Below, piece after piece: positions 42,705-54,785 of a stretch of 64,000 nt of DNA; position 1 is the first letter of the stretch; each line of letters starts with the position of its first letter. Source of the DNA: Brachypodium distachyon (Eukaryota > Streptophyta > Magnoliopsida > Poales > Poaceae); assembly GCF_000005505.3 (NCBI RefSeq), contig NC_016132.3:28634501-28698500 (forward strand). Direction: 5' to 3'. The notes under the pieces are model-generated. The model had not been told where the DNA came from, ran no database searches, and was given only the letters and a program-made list of their open reading frames with translations. A program made the position numbers and the translations under genes.

Positions 42705-43198
42705 TCCCTCCCTAATAATAAAAGCAGGAAGGCTTCCTTCGTCGTCGTCCGCCGTGCATCAATTTCCGTGCATGTTCTGATTTTTCGTGTCTCCTTACAC
42801 TCCATCGAACCTTCCTTTTCATATTCCCACAGCGCTGCCTTCCCAGGCCGCCACCGCCGACTCATCTACCTGCGCAACACCTCCCTGTGGTGACCGCTCT
42901 CGATACGCGTCGGTGCCGGATTAGATCATCGTGCAAGAGACGAGCAAAGTGGTCCAGGGCTGATCGGCGCTATACACCGCCGCACAGTTCCTCGTGCGCT
43001 GGGCCACCGCGTGCTCTGACGCCAGCCACGGCCGGCGGGCGGCGTGGATTGGGTGCCATGTCCGTGGCCGCGGCTGCTAGCATCGGCCCCGAGATCATTT
43101 TGATTGAATGTCCAATTATATTGTTATGTTTTGTATAAACATGAATTTTCGCGTGCACATGTTTAAGAGGCCGTGGCAACGCACGGACACTGTACTAG
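42705..43198 (+). mobile_element. Small non-autonomous Helitron
   Basis: Starts TCCCTCCCTAATAATAAAAG and ends GGCAACGCACGGACACTGTA + CTAG, inserted between A (42704) and T (43199). These are standard grass Helitron ends. 494 bp, GC-rich core with no Rep/helicase. Lies within the long solo LTR and so is younger than it. Confidence 0.75.
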
Positions 43199-43771
43199 TA
43201 AACATTATTTGGTTAGAAACTATTTTGACTAAAATCATATTGGATATTTTGATTTACTGAAATTACTTTGAATTTTCCGGAGTTCGTATGGTATTTTCAA
43301 ATGCCATATTTGAATTTCCTGTGATTTTGTAACTAGAAAAAGGTTAGAAATCCCAAACCTACCCTGGGCCGAAGCCCATTGCTCCAGCCAGCCCGGTCCA
43401 CCTGCCCTCCCTCTCTTGTTCAGCCGCAGCCCACCTCCCTCTATTCATTTTTTTTTCATTTTTCACCTGGGCCTCACCGTCTCTCCAGGCCCAAGTCCTG
43501 GCCGACTAAACCAGCGCAGCCCGGCGGCTTCGTCTTCCTCCTCTCCTCGTTCAACTTCCAGAACATAGCACGCATGCCCGCAGCCATGAACTCCACAGCA
43601 ATCACTTGTTCCCGACCGTTTACCTTCGAATCAAAGCTTGTTAATTAATTCTCATCCCTCCACAAACCAATTCAGTCAATGAATCTTCAGTTTCGATCCT
43701 TTATTGCCCCGGCAAACCGACGCGCACCGAATGCTGACCGTCGGCATCCGCCTCTCGATCTACCTCCTCGG

Positions 43772-43780
43772 CCTATAAAA
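43772..43780 (+). promoter_or_regulatory. TATA box of the long LTR
   Basis: CCTATAAAA followed by a pyrimidine-rich leader; the likely LTR promoter. Confidence 0.5.
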
Positions 43781-46700
43781 GCCAAGTCCTAGCGCGTCAC
43801 ATCGAGCCCCTACCGTTCCTCCCTCATTATCCTATTGATAGGTTTTCTCATCGAGCTCTGTACATCTCGTTCCATGGTCGTCTTCCTGCGCCGTCCGTCA
43901 CCTCCATTTTTGAAGGTGAGCTTGCCCTGAGCCCCGTTCATTGATTCCGTGCACGTAGAGGCTCCCGTAATTCCCTTCTATCTCCTTGACAAGGCTGCGC
44001 GATGAACGGAAGCCGCTGGCCGCGCCACTTCCAACGATCGACGCCAACGCCACTTCGTGCACTGCTCACCTCCGTTTGGAGACGCCCCGAAGACCTCCAA
44101 GGACGTCATCTACTTCTTCGCAACCTCTTAGACTTCTTCCACGAATGCAACTAGCCCGCAGAGGATTCCCTCGCTGTTGTCCCTCAATTCCGGCGAACTC
44201 TTATGTCTCCGGTGAGAACTCTCTGCAGCAGCAAAAGTATTGACTACCCAAATTCCGTAGCTTGTATCATTTCAACCGTAGGTCCTGTTTAGCCAATTAA
44301 TTCTGTATCGTGTTTAGCACATGAATCTCTACGTCTTAGATCATTTTTTTCACATGATCGCATCCATCGTCCCTAGTGCATCATCCATGGAAAAGTGTAT
44401 TCACAATACCTTTGTATTGATTAGGTATCTTCCAGAGCCTTTATCTTGTTAACCAGAGATCCAAATTAGATGAATCTAGTGGCATTTTGAAGATACAGTT
44501 ACCCTCTACATTTCATCTAATTAGGTATCTGTCGATTAGATTAGATCCATCTTCATCAGTAGATATTCATTTGAAGGTACCTGCTGTATTCTGTCAGTTT
44601 CTGCCAAGCCATGTTCGTCTGTCCAGAGCTACTGCACCTTAGATCCTTTTGAGATGATTCAAATTTGTTTGGACAGTACTATGCTAGTACTGTAAAGAAG
44701 CATAAGTTCCATTTCCTTTTCATCCATTGTTCACAATTCCCAACCCCGTAGGGAATTTACATCTTCATTAGAAATCTGTATTCCCAGCACACTGTTTTAG
44801 AGTAGCCATCTTTTGAAAGTCAATAAGTTCTGTCCGTAGCTCCATTTAGTTTCAAACTTTCAGTATATCGTAGGGTGGATCATGTTCTAAAAGTTAGTCC
44901 ACTTCATGCACATTTACCGCCACAGCTTCATCAGTGCTTGATCAACCAAACTTGGTATCTGTTAACACTGTCACAGTGATTAGCCATTTTCCAAATCCCA
45001 CATCTTTTGATCCACAGATCCAACTTGTATTATTCTTGTTTTGTTGCGAATCTTAAACCACACTCTACAATCCATGTTACTTTCCACATCTTTTCTTATT
45101 CATATACAATATCCTTTCATCCATAGAAAATTGTATCTGTTAACAGCCAATGACTTAACAATTTCAACTCCTTTTGAAACCACACCTTTTTCCTGCCTCT
45201 TAGGTCTATACCTAGGATTTGCCTAACAGTTCTTATATGCCGTTTAGTTAGTATGTTAATTAATTTTCACATCATTGCGTATTGGATTTTCATTTCGAGT
45301 TATTGGAGTTATCGAACGAGGTATTTATTATTGATATTCGTTCTTCACGATAGAATATTCGGAGTGCGATTCTTCTGAGTGTCGTGAAGTACAAGAAGTT
45401 GATCTACATTGAGGCCAAGGCGAGTTACACTTTTGATCATCTAGAATCCTATATTTTTGGCATATGCTACTTTGCTTCATAAACTAGAAACATGCATGTG
45501 TAGGATTATTTACTTATGAAGTACGTTTAAAATGCGTTTTCAAATTGATAGCTATGTCTTATGTAGTATGCCTAGAGGTCCTAACCCTTTTCCATTGTCA
45601 ACGTAAGATTATATTATGCTTATTTCAAAATGTTTGCATGCTATTTATTGTATCGGGAGGGTACAAAATCTTTTGAAAAATAATGAGCTCAGTGATTGAC
45701 CGAGTATGTTTGTGAAAAGTATTTTTTAAAATAAAACCCCAAAAATGTTTTCACTGGACGGAGTGGTATGTTTCTGACCATATGTGGTTGTCTACAAGAG
45801 TTGTAACCCCGTAATGGGTGCAGACTCAGGATTTTTGGTGGGGATCGCCGTCCAGTAGCAAAAAGTTCAAGTCTTTACATGCACCCAAAGGCTTACCTTA
45901 CAACCACTTGCTATTATGGGCTCTGGCTTAGTTGAGTAGCTAGTGGTAAACCCTTGCTTTGGTACCGTCATCCGGAAAGGGGCCAATGTGTCCATTGGGG
46001 GCGGGCGGTGCTAGGACTAAGTATAGGGGGCTTCTAGTGAAAAACTTCATCACAATCTTTATCTGTTGCGCACGCTTGTCGTTTGGCAACACATCGGACT
46101 GATTGTGTCAAGTGGGGAAAGTGTACAAACCTCTGCAGAGTGTCAAACTAATCGATTAGCCAGGCCCCTGGTTACGGGCGAACTATGAGCTACTAAGTCT
46201 AGATATGAGGAGATCTTCTAGTTTTGTTTTCAAAATCCAAAAACTGCTTTGACCTGATGGAGCAGTATCCACATAATGGGTCCAGAATGATACTATGTGA
46301 GCCGTCAGCAGCATGACGCCAGAGTGCATAGTTGGGATGAAGGGATGCTATGTGAGTGTCAGCAGTATGACCCAGAGTGCATAGCTAGGTCGTGGAGCAG
46401 TATCCACAGATGACCATAAATACATTTGAAAATTATTTTCTATGAAATTCTAGAGATAGTGTTTTTTTCAAAGAAAAGATTATCTATGAGTATTTCAAAA
46501 TCGAAAACTTGCTTTTTGCAAAGAAACCCTTGAAGCTTACTCAGGACTTATCCTTAAGCATGTACTTGCATTTCTGCTAACCTCATATGTGTAACTTGCA
46601 AGTACATTCAATCTACTGACCTGCACGTGTCATGTGCAGATGTCGACGTACGAAGAAAGGTTACGCAGAGTCACGGGTCTATACTCAACAAGCCTGTGGC

Positions 46701-48060
46701 ATTGATGTACTCATCGGTGTTCTATTTGCTTTTCCGCTATGTGTTGTCATATACATCTTGGAACTGTGTGTACTAGGTATTGATCCAGGGACTAGTACAG
46801 AATACACAGCGATTCGGATCCTTACGGGTCTGGATCGCCACAGGCAAGCTCCGGCAGGTGACAAAGATACTGACCAATGTGATTAGGAAAATCCTGATGG
46901 GCCAGTTCCGGAGTCGCTGAACAGGCTCATTGATTTCTTTACTGCGAGTCAAGATCAAATAGAGAGGTACTGCCAAGTTCAGTCGACAACCGATGCTAAA
47001 CTATTCTTCACGCTTGCCTTTGCGCATGGTGTCGAAGAAGATACTCTGCGCCGAGTGGCCTCTCAGTCGACTCGATCGAGGGCAGGCGACAAGATCAGCC
47101 TAGGACCCTTTATGGGAAAGGGCAAAGAACTGGCTGCGATCTCGTCGTGGCAACCTCGCAGATCAGTCGAGGAGATAAACTTAACTGCATCTGGTGGCCC
47201 GGAGGTGGGCGATCTTTCACTAGATATATTCAATTCTCTTTCTTCCTTGTGAATCTTCTTCTTCTATTCCTTTGCTTGTAAAGAACTGCTCTAGCCGAGC
47301 ATTTTTGGAATGAACTCTAAGATTTTTATCTCGACTCCTAAAGGAGGTTTTGGATAATTGGAGAGGTGACTTGAGTCTTTTTCACGCAGAGGCAAAAAGG
47401 ACAACCAAGTCACCCGGTTCCAACTACAAAGGCAGCCTCTCCTCACGATGTTCAAGCCAATCCTAGCAAAAAGGGTCAAGCCGAAACGACTCTGTCCCGA
47501 GAGCAGTTGTAGGAAGCTGAGGCTCACCTAGCTAAGTTGAAGCGTGACACGTTGAGTGACGCCCAAAATAGCAAGGCTAGACTGAAGGCTGCAACCAACT
47601 TCGTAACTTGAGCGGTCAACTCCAATGTATGGATTTTCGTCTCTTTTTGTGGCTTTGCCTTTCATGTCAGTCTGCAGAATAATTTCCTCATTTCACGTGC
47701 AGCTGTTCGCTTTGACCCTAATGATGAGAAGGCCAGAGTGAATGCTGCAGTTTAGACTCGCTGAGCTCATGATCAGTCACCTTTTTGGCTAGATCAATCG
47801 AGGAGCTATGACTTGATGCTATTGATCGAGCGGATTAAAAAAGTCAAGAGATACTTCACTTCCTACTGTGACATGTTAGCTTCGACTCATCAGGCCTTAT
47901 GGCCACGGGAGAACGTGCCTCCCGTATTGGGCAACCTGATGGTGAAGTTCCATGGCAAGGACAAAATGAAGGAACTGGTGTGCCTTCAACTGATAAAAGG
48001 TGCAAAGATTGCCCTCGCATTTGTGTGAGTCAACTTGGCGAGTCGCTACCTTGCCGGCTG

Positions 48061-48597
48061 CTCTCAACTAAAGTATAGGGTCGTTCCTGGAGGCAGGGCA
48101 GGCGGCAGCGCTACACATGATCCAGCAGTGGGAAGCAGCCGAGGAGGGACCCACACCTCGTAGTAGATAGCCATGTGCTTCTTTCTGTAAACAATATTCT
48201 ACCGGGTGCATGACCAGCGCTCCCGGTGGGAGTAGCCCCCGAGTTCGGTTGCGACTGTGTGTAGTGGCGACCGGACTCAAGGTTATAATTTAATATCCTT
48301 GTACTCCTTGGCGAAGTTATTCCCTTTTTTGGAAATAGAACAATATGACTTGTTTGTTGACACCGAGTCGAATTCCGACTTGCCGAAGTCGAATTTAAGT
48401 CGGAGTTTGAGTACTCCCGGTGGGAGTGGCCCTCAAGGACACAATTGAGTATAAGTAGTCGAGTGTGGACTCTAGCGTAACAACCAGCGTAAAGGATTTG
48501 TCCTGCTGATTAACACTTGAGTCCCGTGGGAAGGGATGGATTCTTCCGATGCACTCGAGGTTATGCATATCCGTTTGGGACATGTTGAATACCAACT
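48061..48597. other. 3' flank of the transposon ORF remnant
   Basis: Contains two copies of a 'CTCCCGGTGGGAGT' phrase (about 48218-48235 and 48413-48430) inside otherwise featureless DNA; probably the 3' UTR of the ORF at left. Confidence 0.4.
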
Positions 48598-51380
48598 TTA
48601 GCAAGCACGGGAGGAGATCTCCAGGGAGTAGTTGGACAGCAAGGCCGACTTCTCCCGGAGACGCTCCTGGAACGAATCTAGTGCCGCCCGGTGCTCTTCC
48701 TCGCCCTTGGCATGCGTAGCCTTCAGCAACTCAAGCTCCCGCTGATGCTCTTGCTGCAAGTCCCATAGTTGCCGAAGGGCCTTGGCCTCCGGAACTCGTT
48801 GCACGGTGGGTGCCGCCCTTGCTTGATGCACCTGCTGGAGCTCATCCCGGAGCCGTTGCAGCTCTGCGCGCTGCTCCTCCACCTCCTGGCGTGCGGTGCC
48901 CAGCTCCGCCACTACGCGAGCATGGTGCTGCTGCACATCGTTGAAGAAGTCGACGAACATCCGCTGCTGCTGATAGAGGTTGTCGATCACCTGGTGCCCT
49001 TGCAGGAACACACTGGGGTCGAAAGTGATTCGGCCGCATGATCGCTTGGCAAGCTCCCCTGCTCCCAGGCAGAAGGCGGCTCCGGCGGAGGAGGAGGACC
49101 CTGCCATGCTGGTCTGCGACACCGAGGCTGCGTCAGGGCTCGGCGACGCGCCTCCGACTTGTCCGAGCCCCGCAACTCCCTGTCCGCAAGAAGGAGCAAG
49201 CCAGGGCTCAGGGGCTTCTCCAAGGCGTCGCTGCTTGCCTCGGCAAGTAGAGGCTGGTCCATGTCACCCACCGCGGGCAGTGCCGTCTGCGCAGCGTCAC
49301 CCGTGGTGACCGTTGCATCCCCAGCAAGCTCCGGGGCGGTATGTTGAAGGGCTCCGGCGGAGGCAACCTCCTCCAGAGCGTCGTCATCGGCCACGTCGGT
49401 GAGGTCGATAACCCGCACCTCGGTGGGCCCCGGTGCAGTTGGAGCATCACCGGTACTACACATGAACACCTGCGTCGGCCTTGGAAATAATGCAGATTAA
49501 CATAAGAAGCATGACAAAGAACGACGCATTACCTTGCCGCGTCTCGTCACTGGCTTGGTGTGCGGCTCCGTCAGCCGCATCTCCGCCAGTTGCCGGGATG
49601 CTCCCGCCGGCTGCCATTGATCATGCGGGGAACTTGGTATTAGGAAACAGTAATGAAAATCAGTTAAAATAAGTGGTGCTCGATCCTGGGGATACCTGCT
49701 ACCGGGCCGGTGCCCTGTAGGTTTGGGTCAGGGATTCGTGTGTCCCAAGCGGCAGGTGCCGCCAATGTATCCGCCACGTCAGCGGCGTCCTTGTCACCTC
49801 CGCCCAATGTCGGGCGCGGTTTCTTAGCCAGGGCTGCCGGCGAGGTGCCGGACTGCCCCGTCTTCCTTGAAGATCTGGGGAAGCGCAGAAGTAAATTAGC
49901 AGAGTATGTGAAATTCGTGGAAACTGAAATAGTTAAAGTGACATTGAACTTACCCCAGCGGGTTGAGCTTGAGCACCCTGTCCGCCAAGATACTCTGCAC
50001 CGGAGGTCCCCTTCATGCGGGGGGAACCGGCGGAGCCGCTAGAGTAGCAGGGACCACTTCCGTAGCCGCCCCGCTGCCAACGAAGATCCCGGTCACCACA
50101 TCCAGCTGAGGCGCCTAGGGCTGCAGGCTGGCTTCCCGCCTGCTTGCTCGCTTTGCAACAGACTGCCTCACCAGCGGGACGTCGTCTTAATCGTCATCCA
50201 CCTCCGGCGAGCCCCCGCTAGCTTCCAGGGGGACCATCGTCGTCGTCATCATCGTCGGAGTCTCCTCCAACACCCATCGAAGAGTCGTTGGAGTCCGAGT
50301 CCTCCGGCCTGGCGAAGCCTCGGTCCTGGTCATCCTCTCCTGGCTCGGCAGCCGGCTTCTTTGCGGGGCGAGATGTAAGTTGCGCGCGGGGCGGGGGGGG
50401 GGGGGGGAGACCTGTGACGAGGGATCCTCCATTATCCCCCACTCGTCGCAGAGTGGGAGATCCCGGGCTCCCGGGTTCGGGATCCCGGCATGGAGTGCGC
50501 GCGCTCTGAGTGGCAGCAACCTTAAGGTCTCATCCTCGCCGGTGATGCCCCTCACCCAGAACTGAATCTCGTCTGGGGTGAGTTCCTTACGTTGCAGCCG
50601 GGTCCGGTCATTCGACCCAGTGTACATCCAAGCCTGATGTGAGCGCCCCTGCAGGGGAGCCACGCGCCTCCCGATGAAGTGGCGCGCCACGTCTGTGTCC
50701 ATGAGCCTGGCGTCACGGAGCGCCGTGATCTTGGCATAGATCAGGGCCAGCTCCTTCTCCTTCGGGTCGCGGAGCGTCCAGTCCCCGGAGCCCTTTGGGG
50801 GCCCGACGGGCTCCTCGTGGATGTCCTGGAGCTCGTCGGTGCGCATCCAGCACCAGTCGCGGCGCCATTCGTTCTCGATCTTTTTCTTCCCCAGCAGGAT
50901 GAACTCCGACTTGAGCTTGTCGCGAAATCAGAATACCACGCCCGAGGACAGGGGAGCCTTTGCCTCTATCCTCGGGTAGTAGTAGTGGCGAAACAGCGCC
51001 ATCGACGGCATCACCGCCACGAACGCTTCACAGAGGGGTTGGACAACGGCCAATGTGAAGAAGGATGTGGGGTGAACCTGAGCCATGATGGCAGAGAGGA
51101 AGGAGTGCGGCGGCACGAACCCGACTAGGATGAACCTCGCGAACAGTCGGAAGTACTACGGGTCGCGCTCCGTGCCGACGGGAAGAACCCGCGTCGGCCC
51201 GTGCTCATTGTGCTTGGTGGCAAGCGCCAAGACCAACTTCTGCACCCCCTCGCCATTGTACCCGGGGGAGAAAAAGGCAAACTTGGCTCACATCTCTTCA
51301 TCCTTCTGCGCTCGTTCTGAGAGCTCCTTCTCTCCCTTGCTGGTGTTCCCCTTGGGTCGGCTCTGGCCCTTGGAAGACAT
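48598..51380 (-). pseudogene. Second Tat-element antisense ORF, decayed
   Basis: Starts at 51380 (MSSKGQSRPKGNTSKGEKEL). An in-frame stop after KDEEM and another after ERDP interrupt the N-terminal gypsy-type transposon domain (FRLFARFILVGFVPPHSFLS, VHPTSFFTLAVVQPLCEAFV, SMALFRHYYYPRIEAK). Next block 50846-50187 has DKL..ALIYAKITALRDARL and AWMYTGSNDRTRLQRKEL. Linker blocks follow near 50040-49470. The last block (49122-48598) is a coiled coil starting after ITFDPSVFLQGHQVIDNLYQ, matching the first copy's layout. It precedes a Tat LTR fragment at 51788, in the arrangement expected for a plus-strand element. Possibly the 3' half of the element whose 5' half is 37024-40585. Confidence 0.72.
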
Positions 51381-51787
51381 TGGCGGGAGTGGGGAGTGAG
51401 CTTGGCAAGAGTTGGGGTGCGGAGAGCTTGGGAGGCAATGGCACAAGCAAGGAACTGTAGGGGGTGCCTGCTGCCGGCCTTGGGTATTTATCAGGGGCTG
51501 GCGGGTCACAACGGACACCCGCACGATCGACAATTAAGTGCCCTAAAGTGTCGGGAATCAAGATGGGGGCGCGCGACGTGGCCTTAACTCCCTGTTAATT
51601 ATGGAGGATGAGGCGGGGGATCGTGCGCCCGACCGTTTCGCTTGGAAGAGTAGAACTGAAGATGCGGCCCGTGAGGCTGTGGACCGCGATGCTCTCCTGG
51701 GACCTACGCGTCGGATGGGCGTACCCGGCAACCGACCGAGGGAAACAATACCCGGGGACACAAGGTTGCCGGCCCATGCCCGGGGTC

Positions 51788-51929
51788 CCACTAATGCGGG
51801 ACACATGGGTTGCGACTAACGAAACCACGCCAGGTTGGCCTCCCGGGAAGGATAAACCCGGGAAGCTCACCCCCGAAGGGTTGATCATTGGCGAAGTCAA
51901 AGACAAGAACCAGAACGGGAGAGACACCC
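51788..51929 (+). repeat. Tat-lineage LTR fragment
   Basis: Runs from CCCACTAATGCGGGACACAT to GGGAGAGACACC, corresponding to 37048-37190 of the LTR at 37024. The first ~28 bp of the LTR are deleted, apparently between GGGG runs, and the rest is replaced by the next LTR. Confidence 0.72.
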
Positions 51930-52850
51930 TGTTGCACCAGTGGCACCCGGGGTACCACCGCCGCGCGACGCATGGGCCCCGTCTCTGAGTTCCCGGAAGG
52001 ACTTCGTCCCGGGGGCAGCAGCTACTAGCAGCCCGGCAAGCCACCAGCCCGGAAGGGCTAGTGGGGCTTCGGGGATATTCCCGCCTGGGCGCCTCCCGGG
52101 AAGTCGCTTCCCGGAAGGGGGGGTGGTCCCGGGTGCGTTGGACCTGGGCGCTTCCCGCGGAGCGACTTGCCAAGAGAAAGGGTTCCTGGGCGGAGGCTCC
52201 CACCTCAAGGGTGGGGCCCAGATAGAAGAGCAACTGCGCCACGCGGACGCATGGCAGAGTCGAGTGCGCGGCCTCACCAGGGCGAGGAGTGAGGCGCACG
52301 GCTCATTAAATGAGTTGACAGGAGGAGCGTTACCCGCCCGATCAGGTGAACAGTAGCGTCCATGCGAGCCACCAGCTCACGGAGAGGGAGTTGTATGCCT
52401 CCCCGTTCGACACTTGTAATGCATGCACCGTGGCACCTGTGGTATCCCCTTGGTTATGAAAGGAGGACCCCTGCCGGCGGTCAAGGGGTTCTGGTTCTGT
52501 TCGATTAAGTCCACAACTAGCCCTAGTCCAAGAAGAGCAAGTAGCGTTCAGCAAGAAAGGAGAGAGTGCCCGGGGACCTTTCCCCCGGCGAGGTGTAAAC
52601 ACTTGCTTCATAATCAATACGAGCTCAGACAGGCAGGACGTAGGGTTTTACACCTCCGGGTGGCCCGAACCTGGGTAAAACGTGCGTGCATGTGTCCCTA
52701 GCTTGCATGCATACTGGGTGCACCTCTTTGCAGGTTACGTACGCCACCAGCCACGCCAGCGATCGCCGGAGCGATCCCTGACGCCCCTGCCGAACCTAAA
52801 AAGGGGGCCTTGACTGCACGCCCCCGGTGTCGGAGCCCTGTGCGACGACA
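51930..52850 (+). repeat. 5' LTR of element C
   Basis: TGTTGCACCAGTGG ... GTGCGACGACA, 921 bp. TATA-equivalent region GGTTATGAAAGGAGGACC near 52452-52469 has TATAAAA changed to TATGAAA. Confidence 0.82.
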
Positions 52851-52852
52851 TC

Positions 52853-52870
52853 TGGCGCGCCAGGTAGGGG
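52853..52870 (+). promoter_or_regulatory. Primer-binding site of element C
   Basis: TGGCGCGCCAGGTAGGGG, two bases after the LTR end, as at 37860. Confidence 0.65.
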
Positions 52871-52952
52871 GCGCGAGAGGAGAGCTCGCCGGTGATCGCC
52901 GGCAGCAACGTTTCCGTCAGCTTCGTCTTCTTCGCCGACGAGACCAGCCACC

Positions 52953-54748
52953 ATGCCCCCCAAGCGGGCTGGTGATCCTCGGATAGACTCGCGTGAGGCC
53001 CCAGCGGCGCACATGACGTGCGACCCGAGTCGGGGCTCAGGAGAACCCAGCAATCACAGCTGCCTTCCCCGCCTCCTCGGCCGTCGGTAGACAATCGGCC
53101 GAGAGGACCGGCTGCCCCCAGTGCCGGGGCCAGTCGCACGAGCGGGCTTGGTGCCGCCCGCGCCGGCCAGTGAGTCGAGTCGCGGGCCGAGGATGCGCAG
53201 CGACAACGGCACCAGGAGCATACCGCGTCGCGAGCGACCCCTGAGGGCTCACACCCCACGCGCCCGGAGGCGTCCGGGGCCAGAGCGGAGAGCAGCCACT
53301 CGGGGAATCGGCTGCCCCCTGCGCGAACCCTAGCGAAAGCCATCCTCGCTGCGTGCGCCATGGTGCGGTATGAACCGCAGCAAGGCACGCCGACGCTCGT
53401 GACGTGGGGCGAGGAGTTGGACACCCTTCTCGCTCTGGCCGCCCAGCAGCCGCAAGCCGAGGGCACCCCGGTAGGCTCCGGCCACGGGCAGAACCCGGAC
53501 CGCGGGGACGCACCACCCGCCTCGCGATAGGGGGAGAACCCTCCTCCTCCGTAGGGAGGCCAGGGAAACGGGGGCCCGGAGGGGTCCTCGAACTCGTCGC
53601 CCACCGTTCCGGGGGGTGACGTGCGCGGCATCTTGAATGCCCGCCAGCAAGAGGATCTGCGCCCGCGCTTGGAGCGCCGGCGCAGGCGCGAAGTAGAGCG
53701 CCAACGCCCACAGGAGCAGGAAGACGCTCCCATGGGCCCCGAGGACGGCTGCACCGCGTTCAGACGCGAGTTGCGGCGGGTGACATGGCCCCGTAAGTTC
53801 CGAGCACTCGCGCTCGGTACGTACGATGGGACCGTCAATCCCAAGGATTTCCTCCTGACCTACACGTTGGGGATGCATGCCTTCAGCGCCGACGACAAGG
53901 TCAGGGCCAACTGGTTCCCAATGGTCCTGAAAGGATCAGCGAGAACCTTGTTGCTCAACTTGCCCGCCGGGTCCATCGCCACTTGGGCGGACCTGCGTGA
54001 GCAGTTTGTGAGCGCGTTCCAGGGCGGCTACAAGCTCTAGGAAACCATGGCGGAACTGCACACCATCGTGCAGAAGCCGGGAGAGACGTTGCGGAGCTTC
54101 GTCAACCGTTTCTCCAATCTCTCCTATTCCATCCTGGAGGTGGAGGCGGCTGCCATCGTCAACACCTTCGCCATCAACGTCCGCGATCCCAAGATGCGCG
54201 AGAAGCTGAGCATGCATCGGATCCGGACGACGCAGGATCTGTACACCCTGGCGCACAAGTGTGCCATGGCCGAGGAAGGGCGCCTAGCACCCGAACTAGC
54301 AGCTAAGGCTGCCGCGAGCCTCGGCGAGGGCTCGCAGAAGAAGGGTTCCCGCAAGCACAGCAGGAAGCAGGGTCTCGCTGCAGACTCAGGGGCTCCTGCT
54401 GCGAGGCCTGCGAAGAAGGCCTCGCCGGGTGGCGGGTCTGGCGGCAAGCAGGGCGACACGCCCCGCTGCCCCATCCACAGCAACTCCACCCACGACGCAC
54501 AGAACTGTCGCATCCCGCAGGGGATCAAGCAGCAGCGGGAGCAGCGCCATGAGGAGCGCCGCGCCGCTGGCGCCTGCTTCAACTGCGGCAACATCGGGCC
54601 TCTCTACCGAGACTGCCCGAACGACCCCAGGGCAGGGCCGAGGCCTACCGGCGGCGGTGCCGGCAGGGACGAACCCCAAGGGGGGGCGCGGACAGCCCCA
54701 CACGGGATGGGAACGCCCCCCCCGGGGACGCGACAGGGCTCATGCTAA
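52953..54748 (+). pseudogene. Element C gag
   Basis: Starts MPPKRAGDPR at 52953; N-terminal frames are broken. From 53621 the frame is open through the gag domain up to a TAG at 54038-54040 and continues in frame from 54047 to 54748. The conserved WW of the gag core is LL here (ARTLLLNLPAGS), from TGG to TTG changes. The zinc knuckle reads CFNCGNIGPLYRDC: Pro replaces the His ligand of CX2CX4HX4C. An upstream CPIHSNSTHDAQNC second Cys/His cluster is kept. Confidence 0.82.
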
Positions 54749-54785
54749 GGAGCAGCGTGAGTCCGATTGCACTGGCAGCGACGAG

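Larger units (their letters stand above)
42127..46842 (+). mobile_element. Very long solo LTR (4.7 kb)
   Basis: Bounded by TGTAACATCCC and GATCGCCACA with a perfect 5-bp duplication GGCAA (42122-42126 and 46843-46847); joining the flanks at the duplication restores an uninterrupted reading frame in the host exon, which confirms the limits. After removing the Helitron it is about 4.2 kb, typical of LARD-type or other long-LTR elements. TATA box CCTATAAAA near 43772 with a C-rich leader. Frames inside are short. Orientation given by TATA. Family not assigned. Confidence 0.8.
40586..48060 (+). pseudogene. Plus-strand 'gypsy-type transposon' ORF with introns, split by a solo LTR
   Basis: A multi-exon coding remnant of the same broad family as the antisense ORFs. 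Exon 1 (about 40590-41135) contains FFNLQARESLSRRKSRWFYV and ends at AAAG/GTAGTC; the acceptor TTGACTCCAG is at 41211. Exon 2 (about 41212-41420) reads cleanly as GPDNEPSSISPPTKKHGRED onward and ends GGCAG/GTAAGC. A later exon (from about 41730) is coiled-coil (FIDELEKTKAERDRLRAELD) with an in-frame TAG near 41860. The exon starting about 42022 (ALDASAEVQF) is cut at 42126 by the 4.7-kb LTR and resumes at 46848, shifting frame into ENPDGPVPESLNRLIDFFTA and SQDQIERYCQ. Further exon-like pieces run to about 48030. The gypsy-type N-terminal domain is missing. Non-functional; family known, function unknown. Confidence 0.6.

Noticed and set aside
43379..44243. Short plus-strand frames in the long solo LTR
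   Set aside because: Under 90 codons, no domain, and in the presumed promoter/leader of the LTR.
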